This document shows positions 39,243-47,026 of a DNA stretch of 64,000 nucleotides, piece by piece. The notes beneath the pieces were generated by a model, which did no database searches, had not been told where the DNA came from, and was given only the letters and a program-made list of their open reading frames with translations. The stretch is from an uncultured Oscillospiraceae bacterium. GTDB lineage: Bacteria > Bacillota > Clostridia > Oscillospirales > Oscillospiraceae. A program made the position numbers and the translations under genes. The stretch's first letter is position 1. Every line of letters starts with the position of its first letter. The stretch spans positions 62,001 to 126,000 of the forward strand of contig CAAEEO010000017.1 in assembly GCA_900754965.1 (NCBI GenBank), in the 5' to 3' direction.

Positions 39243-40445
39243 ATGAAAAACGCATTCCAAAAAATATGTGTGCTAAGCTTGACAATTGCCACCGTATTAC
39301 TCAGCACGGCTTGCTCCTTTGACAATCTTCAGGAACTCGGTGCACCGACTGTTATTGCATATTCTGAGCAGTCCACCCCTGAACTTCTGGAGTCTGCTGA
39401 CGTTATCACAATTGACTACCAGAATTTGCAGGATATTGAAGATTGTGCAAAAGCTCTGGTTGATGATGGAAAAATCATTTGCATTTATGCGCCTGAAGCA
39501 AGTAACGAGGAAATTGCAGACCGGCTGTCAATCCCCAGAAATGCTGAATATGCGTATAACCCGTATGTTTTGGCTGCAACCTACATCTATGAAGTTGCAG
39601 GCAGCTATGTTATTGGTAATGACTGGTTAATACCGGCAGTTGTAGCCACAACGAATATAGCTGAAGATATCATTCCGACCGTAGATAATACTCCGTGTTC
39701 TTTTGATACCATCACATTTTTCTCTGACGCGTCATTCGATGCAAAGAATACGATTGCAATCCAGAATAACTCCGTTGAAAATGCAATTGACTGCGCAAAA
39801 GATAATATGGAAAAGTATGCCACAGTTAATCCTTCCGGAGAAATCATGCCACTGAGTGTTCCTACCATTGATAGCAACACAAAAATTTTCGTTGGTTCGG
39901 CGCAAGTCATTATAGAAACCGGAAAGGTTATTGGTAATTGTGCTGCAACACAATATGTATACCCGATTGGCTATAGAGATGTGGTAGTTGATAATGTTGA
40001 AAAAAATATGTATGTTTATAGCGTTGTGACCAATTTTTCCGCAACTCCTGACAAAAACTATTATTGTACAGGGTTTACAGGTCGTATGAAATGCAACACT
40101 TCTGATGCCATGCTTGAGCATGTAAATATTACAGGTTCAGACAATTCTACGATAACGCTATCATTTGGATACAGTCAGAACCCTGGAGCAACCATGGGTG
40201 TTTTCTGGGCTTACAATAAATACGGTTATAAACATACGACTACTTACGCAGGAACAAATGCTTATGATTACAAAATTTCCGCCAGTATCCTGAACAATAG
40301 CGAGCTGAATCTTACTCCTGGAATTTGTGTTGGCACAATTGCATCTGCCGGAAATCGCTCTAATTATTCAGAGATGATCGTCCCTGCCTCTTGCTTTGCT
40401 GTCGCATCATCTGCCGTATCTTTTACAGTTGGAGGTAAATTCTAA
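39243..40445 (+). CDS. Secreted lipoprotein of unknown function
   Basis: A 400-residue protein, clearly AT-rich. The signal peptide ends at the lipobox STAC (Cys about residue 24). The first half is mixed alpha/beta (DVITIDYQNLQDIEDCAKALVDDGKIICIYAPEAS resembles a Rossmann-like fold by eye). From about residue 290 it is Thr/Ser/Asn/Tyr-rich beta sequence ending AVSFTVGGKF. AAGGAG precedes the ATG. No family recognised. Position after ECF sigma and anti-sigma-like genes suggests it is a regulated surface product of the same locus. Confidence 0.75.
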   Translation: MKNAFQKICVLSLTIATVLLSTACSFDNLQELGAPTVIAYSEQSTPELLESADVITIDYQNLQDIEDCAKALVDDGKIICIYAPEASNEEIADRLSIPRNAEYAYNPYVLAATYIYEVAGSYVIGNDWLIPAVVATTNIAEDIIPTVDNTPCSFDTITFFSDASFDAKNTIAIQNNSVENAIDCAKDNMEKYATVNPSGEIMPLSVPTIDSNTKIFVGSAQVIIETGKVIGNCAATQYVYPIGYRDVVVDNVEKNMYVYSVVTNFSATPDKNYYCTGFTGRMKCNTSDAMLEHVNITGSDNSTITLSFGYSQNPGATMGVFWAYNKYGYKHTTTYAGTNAYDYKISASILNNSELNLTPGICVGTIASAGNRSNYSEMIVPASCFAVASSAVSFTVGGKF

Positions 40446-40489
40446 ATCGTTTGATTCTATCTAATTTCTAAAAACAAAGGTGTAATACT

Positions 40490-41356
40490 ATGAAAAAGTT
40501 CAAAAAAATCTTGAACTTGACATTCGCATTGGCGCTATGTCTTTCTCTTGCTATCCCTACATTCGCAGCAAGCGACAACACATATCGTGCTGACGAAATG
40601 AAAGCATTTCTTATTTCACGCGAATATCCATCCGAATTTCTCGAAACTCTCATTGATCCTCAAATTGAGAGCCTTTACACCTCCATTGCGAATAATGACT
40701 CTTACTTTTATGGGTTCGTGACCGGGGAGGGCATTATCGAAACCGATTATGCTGTATATGCCGGTTCCCTTGAAAATGAGATTGAACTCACCGTGCTCCT
40801 GGGCATTTCTCCTACCGTAGCCAGTGAAAACTCAACAATCTCTGAAGTATATGTACATGCATATTATGATTGGCTTAAGGTTCCCAGTTCTAGGGGCAGT
40901 GATGGTATTACGGTAAACTGGGATAGTTCGTTGTTTTCATTCAAATCAATGTCAGCCACTGACTATGCTCAGTCCCCCTTCAGTGGGCAATGGGTTACAA
41001 ATGCAACTTGGAACTCTCCGACCAGACTCGGACAAGGTGGACTTGGTTATAATCCCAAAATCAGGTACACAGATACGCTCAATGGCGTGACACTTGGCCC
41101 GGCAGCACTGCGGGGAAATGCAGAAATTGTTTTAGTCCCCAAAATCACCATGACGCCAAGTAACACTTCTTCGACGCCTATCCAGAGCAACACAAGCATC
41201 AATGTTGAATATGGTCATAACAAGACAGGCGTTACGCCTACTTTTCTGTTAGTAGTGCTGGTTTGGGCGGCGGTGTTACTTTCCAAACAACGGTATACTT
41301 CTTGGCAGCAACATATTTGTTCTACTATTGGAAAACGAACAACACCTAATCCATAA
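40490..41356 (+). CDS. Secreted protein of unknown function, probably frameshifted near the C-terminus
   Basis: The open frame gives 288 residues with a cleavable signal peptide (LTFALALCLSLAIPTFAA). The final about 40 residues (after GVTPTF) look unlike the rest. If one base is added in the T run at 41242-41245 the continuation is SVSSAGLGGGVTFQTTVYF and then LAATYLFYYWKTNNT, ending at 41349. That reading is Gly/Thr-rich beta sequence like the preceding region and stops just before the terminator. So the gene is either disrupted in this strain, a homopolymer sequencing error, or translated by slippage. AAAGGTG precedes the ATG. Function unknown; it follows the lipoprotein gene in the sigma-factor locus. 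Confidence 0.65.
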   Translation: MKKFKKILNLTFALALCLSLAIPTFAASDNTYRADEMKAFLISREYPSEFLETLIDPQIESLYTSIANNDSYFYGFVTGEGIIETDYAVYAGSLENEIELTVLLGISPTVASENSTISEVYVHAYYDWLKVPSSRGSDGITVNWDSSLFSFKSMSATDYAQSPFSGQWVTNATWNSPTRLGQGGLGYNPKIRYTDTLNGVTLGPAALRGNAEIVLVPKITMTPSNTSSTPIQSNTSINVEYGHNKTGVTPTFLLVVLVWAAVLLSKQRYTSWQQHICSTIGKRTTPNP

Positions 41357-41360
41357 AATA

Positions 41361-41394
41361 GCACCCCTTTTCTTTAATGGAAAGGGGTGCTTTC
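41361..41394 (+). terminator. Terminator of the sigma-factor locus
   Basis: GCACCCCTTT and AAAGGGGTGC form a 10-bp or longer stem followed by TTTCATT. Confidence 0.85.
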
Positions 41395-41612
41395 ATTGTT
41401 GGTCGAATATCCGACAACATCGCATCTACAAAAAATAAAAAATTTTCCCGCCCGTTCTATCCGCTCCGCTGTATCTCCTGCGCGGTGCATCTTTTTGCGC
41501 AAATGCTACAAAAATGCCCCCGTGATTTCCGTCGTTGTTCCTATCAAATGCACGGCTGATTTCGCAGAAATCGTGGCATTTTTCTAAACTTCTGAAATTT
41601 TGCATTTTCCTG
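41395..41612. other. Gene-free AT-rich gap
   Basis: No convincing gene, RNA or repeat is seen here. It contains a weak hairpin (CACGgctGATTT/AAATCgTG near 41552) and A/T runs, and marks the end of the AT-rich accessory block. No copy of the tRNA-Pro 3' end was found that would mark an attachment site. Confidence 0.5.
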
Positions 41613-41641
41613 TTGACTGTTGGCTCAGAACCTCCTATAAT
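41613..41641 (+). promoter_or_regulatory. Promoter of the MATE transporter gene
   Basis: TTGACT (41613-41618), 17 bp, consensus TATAAT (41636-41641), predicting a start near 41648. Confidence 0.8.
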
Positions 41642-41647
41642 CATGCT

Positions 41648-41677
41648 CCGGCACATTTTTGTGCCGGTTCTTTTTTT
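41648..41677 (+). terminator. Terminator-like hairpin at the predicted 5' end of the MATE mRNA
   Basis: CCGGCAC (41648-41654) and GTGCCGG (41661-41667) are followed by TTCTTTTTTT. The stem starts where the promoter's transcription start is expected, so the transcript would begin with it: either a 5' stabilising hairpin or an early attenuator. Confidence 0.6.
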
Positions 41678-41712
41678 ACCCAAATTTCTTCTGTTTTCAG
41701 GAGGTCTTCGCC

Positions 41713-43080
41713 ATGCCGGAGAAACACAATCTGACCCACGGTTCCCTCTGGAAAAAAATCCTGCTGTTCAGTTTTCCCCTCATGATTTCCAACCTTCTGC
41801 AGGTGCTGTTCAATATGTCCGACATCGCTGTGGTCGGCCAGTTCGCCGGTCCCAACGCTTTGGGTTCCGTCGGCTCCACCACCACACTGGTGACACTGTT
41901 CACCGGCTTTCTGATTGGCATGGGCAGCGGCGTCAATGTGGTCGCCGCCCGCTATTTCGGCGCCCAGGAGGACGAACAGCTCCGGGAGACAGTCCATACT
42001 TCCCTGATCCTGTGCATCATCACAGGACTGTGCATCCTGCTGTTGGGGCAGGTTTTTTCCCGGCTGATTCTGGAACTTCTCCAAACAAAACCGGAACTGA
42101 TCGACGGCGCTGCATTGTATCTGCGCATCTACTTTTTGGGAATGCCCGCTATGGCGATCTATAACTTTGGCAGCGCCGTACTCAGCGCCGCCGGCGACAC
42201 CAAAAAGCCCCTGGCCTATCTGTCCGCCTCCGGCGTGGTGAATGTGCTGCTGAACCTGTTTTTCGTGGTAGTTTGTCACCTGGATGTGGTCGGCGTGGCC
42301 ATTGCCAGCGCCGTTTCCCAGTGGATGTCCGCCATTTTGATTCTGCGGGCCCTGTGCCGGGTGGATGGCCCCCATCGGCTGTGCCGGGAACATCTGCACC
42401 TGACCGGCTCCAAGGCCAAACTGGTGCTGCGTCTGGGTCTGCCTGCCGGGCTCCAGAACGCGATTTTCCAGTTCGCCAACCTGTTTATCCAGTTGGGCGT
42501 CAACTCCTTCAGCGCCACCGTTGTCTCCGGCAACTCTGCCGCCGCCAATGCCGATGCCTTGGTATACGATGTGATGGCCGCTTTTTACACTGCCTGCGGC
42601 AGTTTCATCGGTCAGAATTTCGGTGCCGGCAAACTGGACCGCGTGAAAAAAACTTATCAGATCAGCTTGGTCTATTCCTTTGGAGTCGGCGCCATTCTGG
42701 GCCTGCTGCTGGTGGCGTTCGGCCGCACTTTCCTGTCCCTGTTTACCAACGATGCCGCTGTGATCGATGCCGGAATGTACCGGCTGACAGTGATGGGATT
42801 TTCCTACGCCGTGTCCGCCCTGATGGACTGCACCATTTCCGCCTCCCGCGGTCTGGGCATGAGCCTGATTCCCACCATCATGGTGGTTCTGGGGTCCTGC
42901 GTGTTCCGGATCATCTGGATTTTTACGGTGTTCGCCCACTTCGGCACCCTCAGCTCCCTGTACCTGCTGTATGTGTTCTCCTGGTCCATTACCGCCGTGG
43001 CGGAGATCCTTTACTTCGTGCATATCTACCGGCGCTATGCCCGCCGATACTCTCCGGGTCCTGTTCTTCAGAAAGCCTGA
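41713..43080 (+). CDS. MATE-family multidrug/toxin efflux transporter
   Basis: A 455-residue inner-membrane antiporter with twelve predicted helices arranged as two similar halves. Family patterns include PLMISNLLQVLFNMSDIAVVGQFAG near residue 23, GMGSGVNVVAARYFGA near residue 70, and the second-half equivalent PAGLQNAIFQFANLFIQLGVNSFS near residue 251. DinF/NorM-like members export cations or drugs with H+ or Na+. GGAGG precedes the ATG. It is a single-gene unit with its own promoter and terminator. Confidence 0.93.
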   Translation: MPEKHNLTHGSLWKKILLFSFPLMISNLLQVLFNMSDIAVVGQFAGPNALGSVGSTTTLVTLFTGFLIGMGSGVNVVAARYFGAQEDEQLRETVHTSLILCIITGLCILLLGQVFSRLILELLQTKPELIDGAALYLRIYFLGMPAMAIYNFGSAVLSAAGDTKKPLAYLSASGVVNVLLNLFFVVVCHLDVVGVAIASAVSQWMSAILILRALCRVDGPHRLCREHLHLTGSKAKLVLRLGLPAGLQNAIFQFANLFIQLGVNSFSATVVSGNSAAANADALVYDVMAAFYTACGSFIGQNFGAGKLDRVKKTYQISLVYSFGVGAILGLLLVAFGRTFLSLFTNDAAVIDAGMYRLTVMGFSYAVSALMDCTISASRGLGMSLIPTIMVVLGSCVFRIIWIFTVFAHFGTLSSLYLLYVFSWSITAVAEILYFVHIYRRYARRYSPGPVLQKA

Positions 43081-43095
43081 ACCCGGTGCAAATAA

Positions 43096-43131
43096 AAACT
43101 GCCTTTCCCAACGGAAAGGCAGTTTTTCTAT
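43096..43131. terminator. Bidirectional terminator
   Basis: AAAACTGCCTTTCC and GGAAAGGCAGTTTT form a 14-bp stem with a CAAC loop between the convergent MATE and EamA-like genes; T-rich on both strands. Confidence 0.93.
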
Positions 43132-43550
43132 TTGTTGATAAAATACAGTCCGGCAAGACACAGCGCCACACCAATCAGTTTGTTCCAGGTAATGGCCTCA
43201 TGGTACAGCAGCGCGCCGACTACAATGAGCGCAGCAGATAAAATGCAGCTTTGCACCATGGTCGCTGTACTCACCGGCCATCCGATTTTGTAGGCATAGA
43301 TGATCCCGATTTCCAGCCCCACCACGCACACACCCAGCAGTACGGGTGCCGCATTCAGTTTGCTGTATTCCCGCAGGAGATTTCCATCCCGCTCCATCAC
43401 AAAATACATGACAGCCGAACAAATTGCCCCCACCAGATATGTCACCGTCATAGAGGCCATCACATTCATGTCTTTCGGAATGGATTTGGCACAAATCTGA
43501 TAAAGCACATTAGACACAACCACCAATGCGATTGGCCAGATATACGACAT
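43128..43550 (-). CDS. EamA/SMR-like half-size transporter
   Basis: A 140-residue protein with four or five hydrophobic helices. The C-terminal pattern GALLYHEAITWNKLIGVALCLAGLYFI is the EamA/DMT-superfamily signature; one repeat is present rather than the usual two, so it should dimerise. Substrate unknown. ATG at 43550 (MSYIWPIAL) has GGGAG eight bases upstream; an ATG five codons earlier is equally possible with GGAG. Confidence 0.8.
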   Translation of the reverse strand: MSYIWPIALVVVSNVLYQICAKSIPKDMNVMASMTVTYLVGAICSAVMYFVMERDGNLLREYSKLNAAPVLLGVCVVGLEIGIIYAYKIGWPVSTATMVQSCILSAALIVVGALLYHEAITWNKLIGVALCLAGLYFINK

Positions 43551-43674
43551 ATTCCCCGCTCCCATCTAAAGTTTCTCCGGCAATCAGAGTTTTCCCGCAT
43601 TGCCGGAAAGCATACGATTCCGCAAAAACTTTAACATGAAAAAGCGAAGGCTGTCAATAGGGTTCTCCGGTCAT

Positions 43675-44523
43675 TCAGGTCACGGGCACATCCCGATCCT
43701 CGAATCCGATCATCAGGCCGCCCTGCTCGGCATAAAAACTGCACAGTCCCCGGCAGACCACGGTCTGGACATCCGCCGTCGGATAGACAGTCCGAATTTT
43801 GTCCGTCAGCTCTGCGGCAGCGTCGGGATTCTCGCAATGGCCAATGCGTACACGCCCTCCTGCATACCCCATCTCCTGCATATGTTTCCAGAGGGTATCC
43901 AGCGCCTTTTTCTCTCCCCGGCATTTATCCATAGGCTCCAGTTCTCCCTTGTCGCTGGCTTTTCCCACTACCCGGATTCCCAACAGACCCGCAGCTGCCG
44001 CCACCACCTGGTTGACCCTTCCGTTTCTGGCCAGATTGTTCAGCGACTCCAGAGAGAACAGCAGATGCGTGTGTTTCCAATATTCTGTGATCGCGCGCTC
44101 CAGTTCCTCATAACTTTTCTCCTGCCCAACCAGGCGCACCATTTCTTCCAGAATCAACTGAATCTCCGTGCCGGCCGACAGACTGTCCAGAATAAACACT
44201 TTCCGCCCCGGATACATGGCCTCATATTCCTGCTTTGCCAGCTGGGCGGAGTTCCATGTGCCGGACAGCTGCCCGGTGATGGATGCACCTACCACAATGT
44301 CCGCATCCCCAAAAGCCTCCAGCCAATCTCCCACGCTGGGGCAGGCCGTTCCGCTGGGGCCTTTATATACGCGCAGTTCCCGCACCATCTGTTCCACATC
44401 CAATACCGGATCGTCCACATATTCCTTCTCTTTGGTAGTGATTTTCAAAGGCACCGATGCAAAGTCTGCACCTTCCAGTTCCGTCAGATTTGCGGAAGAG
44501 TCCGCCACGATTTTATACTTCAT
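43675..44523 (-). CDS. DegV-family fatty-acid-binding protein
   Basis: A 282-residue DegV fold protein, which binds a fatty acid (FakB-like) and presents it to FakA kinase. IVADSSANL at residues 4-12 is the N-terminal signature, SGTACPSVGDW near residue 56 and ITGQLSGTWNSAQLA near residue 84 contain the fatty-acid-carboxylate-binding Ser/Thr. GGAG precedes the ATG. It is divergent from a DUF1836 regulator, a pairing often seen in Firmicutes, with shared palindromic operators. Confidence 0.92.
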   Translation of the reverse strand: MKYKIVADSSANLTELEGADFASVPLKITTKEKEYVDDPVLDVEQMVRELRVYKGPSGTACPSVGDWLEAFGDADIVVGASITGQLSGTWNSAQLAKQEYEAMYPGRKVFILDSLSAGTEIQLILEEMVRLVGQEKSYEELERAITEYWKHTHLLFSLESLNNLARNGRVNQVVAAAAGLLGIRVVGKASDKGELEPMDKCRGEKKALDTLWKHMQEMGYAGGRVRIGHCENPDAAAELTDKIRTVYPTADVQTVVCRGLCSFYAEQGGLMIGFEDRDVPVT

Positions 44524-44554
44524 GCTACGCTCCAAATTTTCTATATCTTTTTTA

Positions 44555-44628
44555 AGGTTTTCAAAAAACCGATGTTAGGAAGTATATAAGCTTTTATCCA
44601 TTCTGTCAAGAGGTTTTGAAAAACCGAT
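44555..44628. promoter_or_regulatory. Two copies of palindrome AGGTTTT(C/G)AAAAACCGAT in the degV/DUF1836 gap
   Basis: Copy one is at 44555-44573 (with one extra A), copy two at 44611-44628; each has GGTTTT/AAAACC arms and a GAT tail. They bracket the degV core promoter: one overlaps the expected start, the other abuts its -35 and lies upstream of the opposite promoter. The DUF1836 protein is the obvious candidate binder. Confidence 0.6.
44581..44609 (-). promoter_or_regulatory. Promoter of degV
   Basis: Minus-strand TTGACA (44604-44609), 17 bp, TATACT (44581-44586), lying between the two palindromes. Confidence 0.8.
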
Positions 44629-44641
44629 AAGCGGTTTTCTA

Positions 44642-44669
44642 TTGACATTCCATCGTTTTTTGCTATAAT
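44642..44669 (+). promoter_or_regulatory. Promoter of the DUF1836 gene
   Basis: TTGACA (44642-44647), 16 bp, TATAAT (44664-44669), only 8 bp from the start codon. The mRNA may be nearly leaderless, since the start site is expected at about 44676. Confidence 0.7.
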
Positions 44670-44676
44670 ATTCCCC

Positions 44677-45204
44677 ATGGAAAAACAATGGAATGACTAC
44701 ATGATCGCCCCGGTGCAGGCGTTTCGCCTGCCGGCTTACGAGGAGATTCCCGAAGTGGGGCTGTATCTGGAACAGACAATCAAATATATCAACCGCTACC
44801 TGGCCCCCTTTCCGGAGATGGCGCTGACCGCGTCTATGGTCAGCAATTATGTCAAAAAGGGCGTGATCCCCGGCCCCGTCAAAAAGCAGTACGGACGGGA
44901 TCAGATTGCCAGTCTGCTGTTTGTGGCGGTGGCGAAGGTTGCCATGTCCATGGAGGATATTGCACAGATGTTCGGCATCCAGGCGCAAACCTATTCCTAC
45001 GCCGTGGCCTATACCTATTTCCGCTCAGAATTGGAAAATGTGCTGCACTATGTGTTCGGTCTGAAAGATTCCCTGGACTATGTAGGCAAGGAGAGCACCC
45101 AGGCCAAGACCCTGCTGCGGAATCTCATTATCGCCGTGGCGCATAAGCTCTATCTGGAGCAGTATCTATCCATCCTCAAAGCACAAAACCGGGACCAGTC
45201 GTAA
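44677..45204 (+). CDS. DUF1836-domain regulator
   Basis: A 175-residue protein with a MerR-like winged HTH core: LTASMVSNYVKKGVIPGPVKKQYGRDQIASLLFVAVAK at about residues 50-87 matches DUF1836. It is probably a DNA-binding regulator of the divergent DegV gene. No ribosome site is visible upstream of the ATG, and the promoter -10 box is only seven bases away, so translation of a leaderless or very short-leader mRNA is likely; an in-frame ATG at residue 9 is a possible alternative. Confidence 0.82.
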   Translation: MEKQWNDYMIAPVQAFRLPAYEEIPEVGLYLEQTIKYINRYLAPFPEMALTASMVSNYVKKGVIPGPVKKQYGRDQIASLLFVAVAKVAMSMEDIAQMFGIQAQTYSYAVAYTYFRSELENVLHYVFGLKDSLDYVGKESTQAKTLLRNLIIAVAHKLYLEQYLSILKAQNRDQS

Positions 45205-45341
45205 GGGTTCCGGTTTTTCTCTGCCATTCTCGCTGTATCATGCTCCTTTTCCAATGTCTGAAAAAACAACTGTCCCAATTCGACCATCTGTGCTATAATA
45301 GAGTCTGAAACATCAGAATTCTAAAAAACAGGAGGTATTGG

Positions 45342-45965
45342 ATGCAGGAACAGAACGAACGGAAAAAGAGCCACCCCCTTTTGAAATACTTCACATTCAA
45401 ATTTCTGGGTTGGATCATTTTGGCCGTCCTTGTGATTGTGCTGGCACTGGGAATCGGAAAGACCCTTGTCAACAGCCAGAAAACAACGCAAATCGGATTT
45501 GAAAATATCGGAGAGCTGGCCACCCAGGCCGCCTACTGTACGGAAGTCAATGTCACAGAGGCCTCACGGGATCTCTGGGGTGTGACCATTCCTTTTACCC
45601 AGAGCAAATATGTGTATAGTTACGACATTATTCTGAAAGCCGGACTGGATTTCGGTCAAATCCAGTGGGATGTGGATGAGCGGAACCATGTCATCCATGT
45701 GCGTCTGCCGGAGATCCGCGTACTCAGCAATGAGATCGATCTGGATTCTTTTCAGCTCTATCACGAAGCGGAAAGTATTTTCCGGGAGATTACCATGGAA
45801 GAAAACAATGCCGCCCTCACCGATTTAAAGAAACAGGCCGAAACTCATGCCATTGAAAACGGCCTGCTGGACGGCGCCCGCCAGAACGCTGAAATCATCT
45901 TGACCGGATTTTTTGCCGGTGTCTACGATCTTGGTACATATACATTAAAATTCAGCGACCTGTAA
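45342..45965 (+). CDS. DUF4230 membrane-anchored protein
   Basis: A 207-residue protein. One transmembrane helix (FLGWIILAVLVIVLALGIG, about residues 21-39) anchors an extracytoplasmic domain whose ENIGELATQAAYCTEV and HVIHVRLPEIRVLSNEIDLDSFQLYHE segments match the DUF4230 family. Function of the family is not known. CAGGAGG precedes the ATG by about eight bases and a TATAAT box lies at 45294-45299. Confidence 0.82.
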   Translation: MQEQNERKKSHPLLKYFTFKFLGWIILAVLVIVLALGIGKTLVNSQKTTQIGFENIGELATQAAYCTEVNVTEASRDLWGVTIPFTQSKYVYSYDIILKAGLDFGQIQWDVDERNHVIHVRLPEIRVLSNEIDLDSFQLYHEAESIFREITMEENNAALTDLKKQAETHAIENGLLDGARQNAEIILTGFFAGVYDLGTYTLKFSDL

Positions 45966-45976
45966 TCGGTGGCCAT

Positions 45977-46005
45977 CAAAGGCGTCAGAAATTCTGACGC
46001 CTTTG
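45977..46005 (+). terminator. Perfect inverted repeat after DUF4230 gene
   Basis: CAAAGGCGTCAGAA and TTCTGACGCCTTTG form a 14-bp stem with a one-base centre. The following GGCGATTTT is a poor T tract, so termination is likely but not certain. Confidence 0.65.
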
Positions 46006-46123
46006 GCGATTTTAGCCCGTCAACCCAAAGTGCAACCGGCAGTTGCGGAACTTCCACGGCCTGTGTATGGAATGCTACCGCCCAAACCGGTATGATTGCA
46101 GTGAAAACAAGGAGGATATGCAG

Positions 46124-46579
46124 ATGTTATCGGAACGGATCTATCAACTGCGCCGGCAAAAAGGCCTGTCCCAGGAACAGCTGGCAGAACAGATCGGCGT
46201 ATCCCGGCAGGCCATCTCCAAATGGGAGAGCGGCGTGTCTACGCCGGAACTGGAGAAACTCCAGGCACTGAGCCAATTTTTTCAGGTCTCTCTGGATGTT
46301 CTGGTCGGACAGTCTGATACCGACGAAGCCCCCAGTCCGACAGACGCGCCGGGCAACAGTCCCGCGTCCCCCTCTTCCCCTGCGAAACTGGGCCTGTGTC
46401 TGTGCCTGTTGGGCGCACTGATCCTGCTGGTATCCGGAATCCTCTCCCTGGTACACCCCCAGGGAATGGAAACTGTGAACCAGTCCTCAACCATCACCCT
46501 CAACGGCACCGGGATTCTCTGGCTGCTGTGCGCGGCGCTGATGGCCGCCGGTCTCGTGCTGCTCCTCCGGAAAAAATAA
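46124..46579 (+). CDS. XRE-family HTH protein with two membrane helices
   Basis: A 151-residue protein. The N-terminal HTH (RIYQLRRQKGLSQEQLAEQIGVSRQAISKWESG, residues 5-37) is a textbook XRE domain. A Ser/Pro linker leads to two transmembrane helices (about residues 86-105 and 126-145). This layout is common for Firmicute membrane-bound regulators whose targets include small membrane proteins. GGAGG lies eight bases before the ATG. The downstream 73-residue membrane gene follows after 14 bases and is a likely partner. Confidence 0.88.
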   Translation: MLSERIYQLRRQKGLSQEQLAEQIGVSRQAISKWESGVSTPELEKLQALSQFFQVSLDVLVGQSDTDEAPSPTDAPGNSPASPSSPAKLGLCLCLLGALILLVSGILSLVHPQGMETVNQSSTITLNGTGILWLLCAALMAAGLVLLLRKK

Positions 46580-46593
46580 CGGGAGGGATTTTT

Positions 46594-46815
46594 ATGAAAC
46601 GATGGAGTGTGCTGTTTTTCACCCTGGCCATTCTGCTGTCTCATCTCATGTGCGCCGTCACCGCATACAACTACCGGGATATACTCTGCGGCATCGCCCA
46701 CGGCGGTTACAGCGCCCCCGCCGAGGCGGCTTTCCTCACTGCCATTCCCTATCTGGTCGGCGCGCTGCTCTGCCTGCTGATTGGAATCATCCTTCGAAAA
46801 AAGGCCGGGACTTGA
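46594..46815 (+). CDS. 73-residue membrane protein
   Basis: Small protein with two hydrophobic helices (FTLAILLSHLMCAVTAYNY and AIPYLVGALLCLLIGIIL). ATG follows GGGAGGG at a good spacing, 14 bases after the XRE/membrane protein gene, so it is the second gene of that operon. Its stop codon lies inside the terminator stem. No family recognised. Confidence 0.7.
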   Translation: MKRWSVLFFTLAILLSHLMCAVTAYNYRDILCGIAHGGYSAPAEAAFLTAIPYLVGALLCLLIGIILRKKAGT

Positions 46816-46828
46816 TCCCGGCCTTTTC
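46801..46828 (+). terminator. Terminator of the XRE/membrane protein operon
   Basis: AAGGCCGGGA and TCCCGGCCTT form a 10-bp stem with loop CTTGA, followed by TTCTCGTTTTT. It overlaps the end of the 73-residue gene. Confidence 0.9.
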
Positions 46829-46866
46829 TCGTTTTTCCCGGATTTTATCTCCGTTTCTGAAAATAA

Positions 46867-46920
46867 AAGCTCCTTTTTCCGTTGAATAGGCACATTGACG
46901 GAAAAACGGAGCTTTTTTTC
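46867..46920 (+). terminator. Second long hairpin with T tract upstream of sulP
   Basis: AAGCTCCTTTTTCCGT (46867-46882) pairs, with one mismatch, to ACGGAAAAACGGAGCTT (46898-46914), followed by TTTTT. It lies only 25-75 bp after the previous terminator and before the sulP promoter, so it is a tandem back-up terminator, or the end of a short unrecognised RNA. Confidence 0.7.
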
Positions 46921-46942
46921 CAAAAAAACATGGAATTGACAC

Positions 46943-46971
46943 TTGCCCCCTCTCCAGAATTCGGGTATCAT
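46943..46971 (+). promoter_or_regulatory. Candidate sulP promoter
   Basis: TTGCCC (46943-46948), 17 bp, TATCAT (46966-46971). A better TTGACA at 46935-46940 has too long a spacing. A small 5'-UTR hairpin GCAATC/GATTGC follows at 46982-46998. Confidence 0.45.
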
Positions 46972-47026
46972 ACTAATGGTCGCAATCGTTCAGATTGCAC
47001 AAAAAAGAGAGAGGAAGAATATCTAT

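Noticed and set aside
37422..41700. Integrated element with attachment sites at tRNA-Pro
   Set aside because: The AT-rich block next to a tRNA suggests integration, but I found no second copy of the tRNA 3' end and no integrase or transposase.
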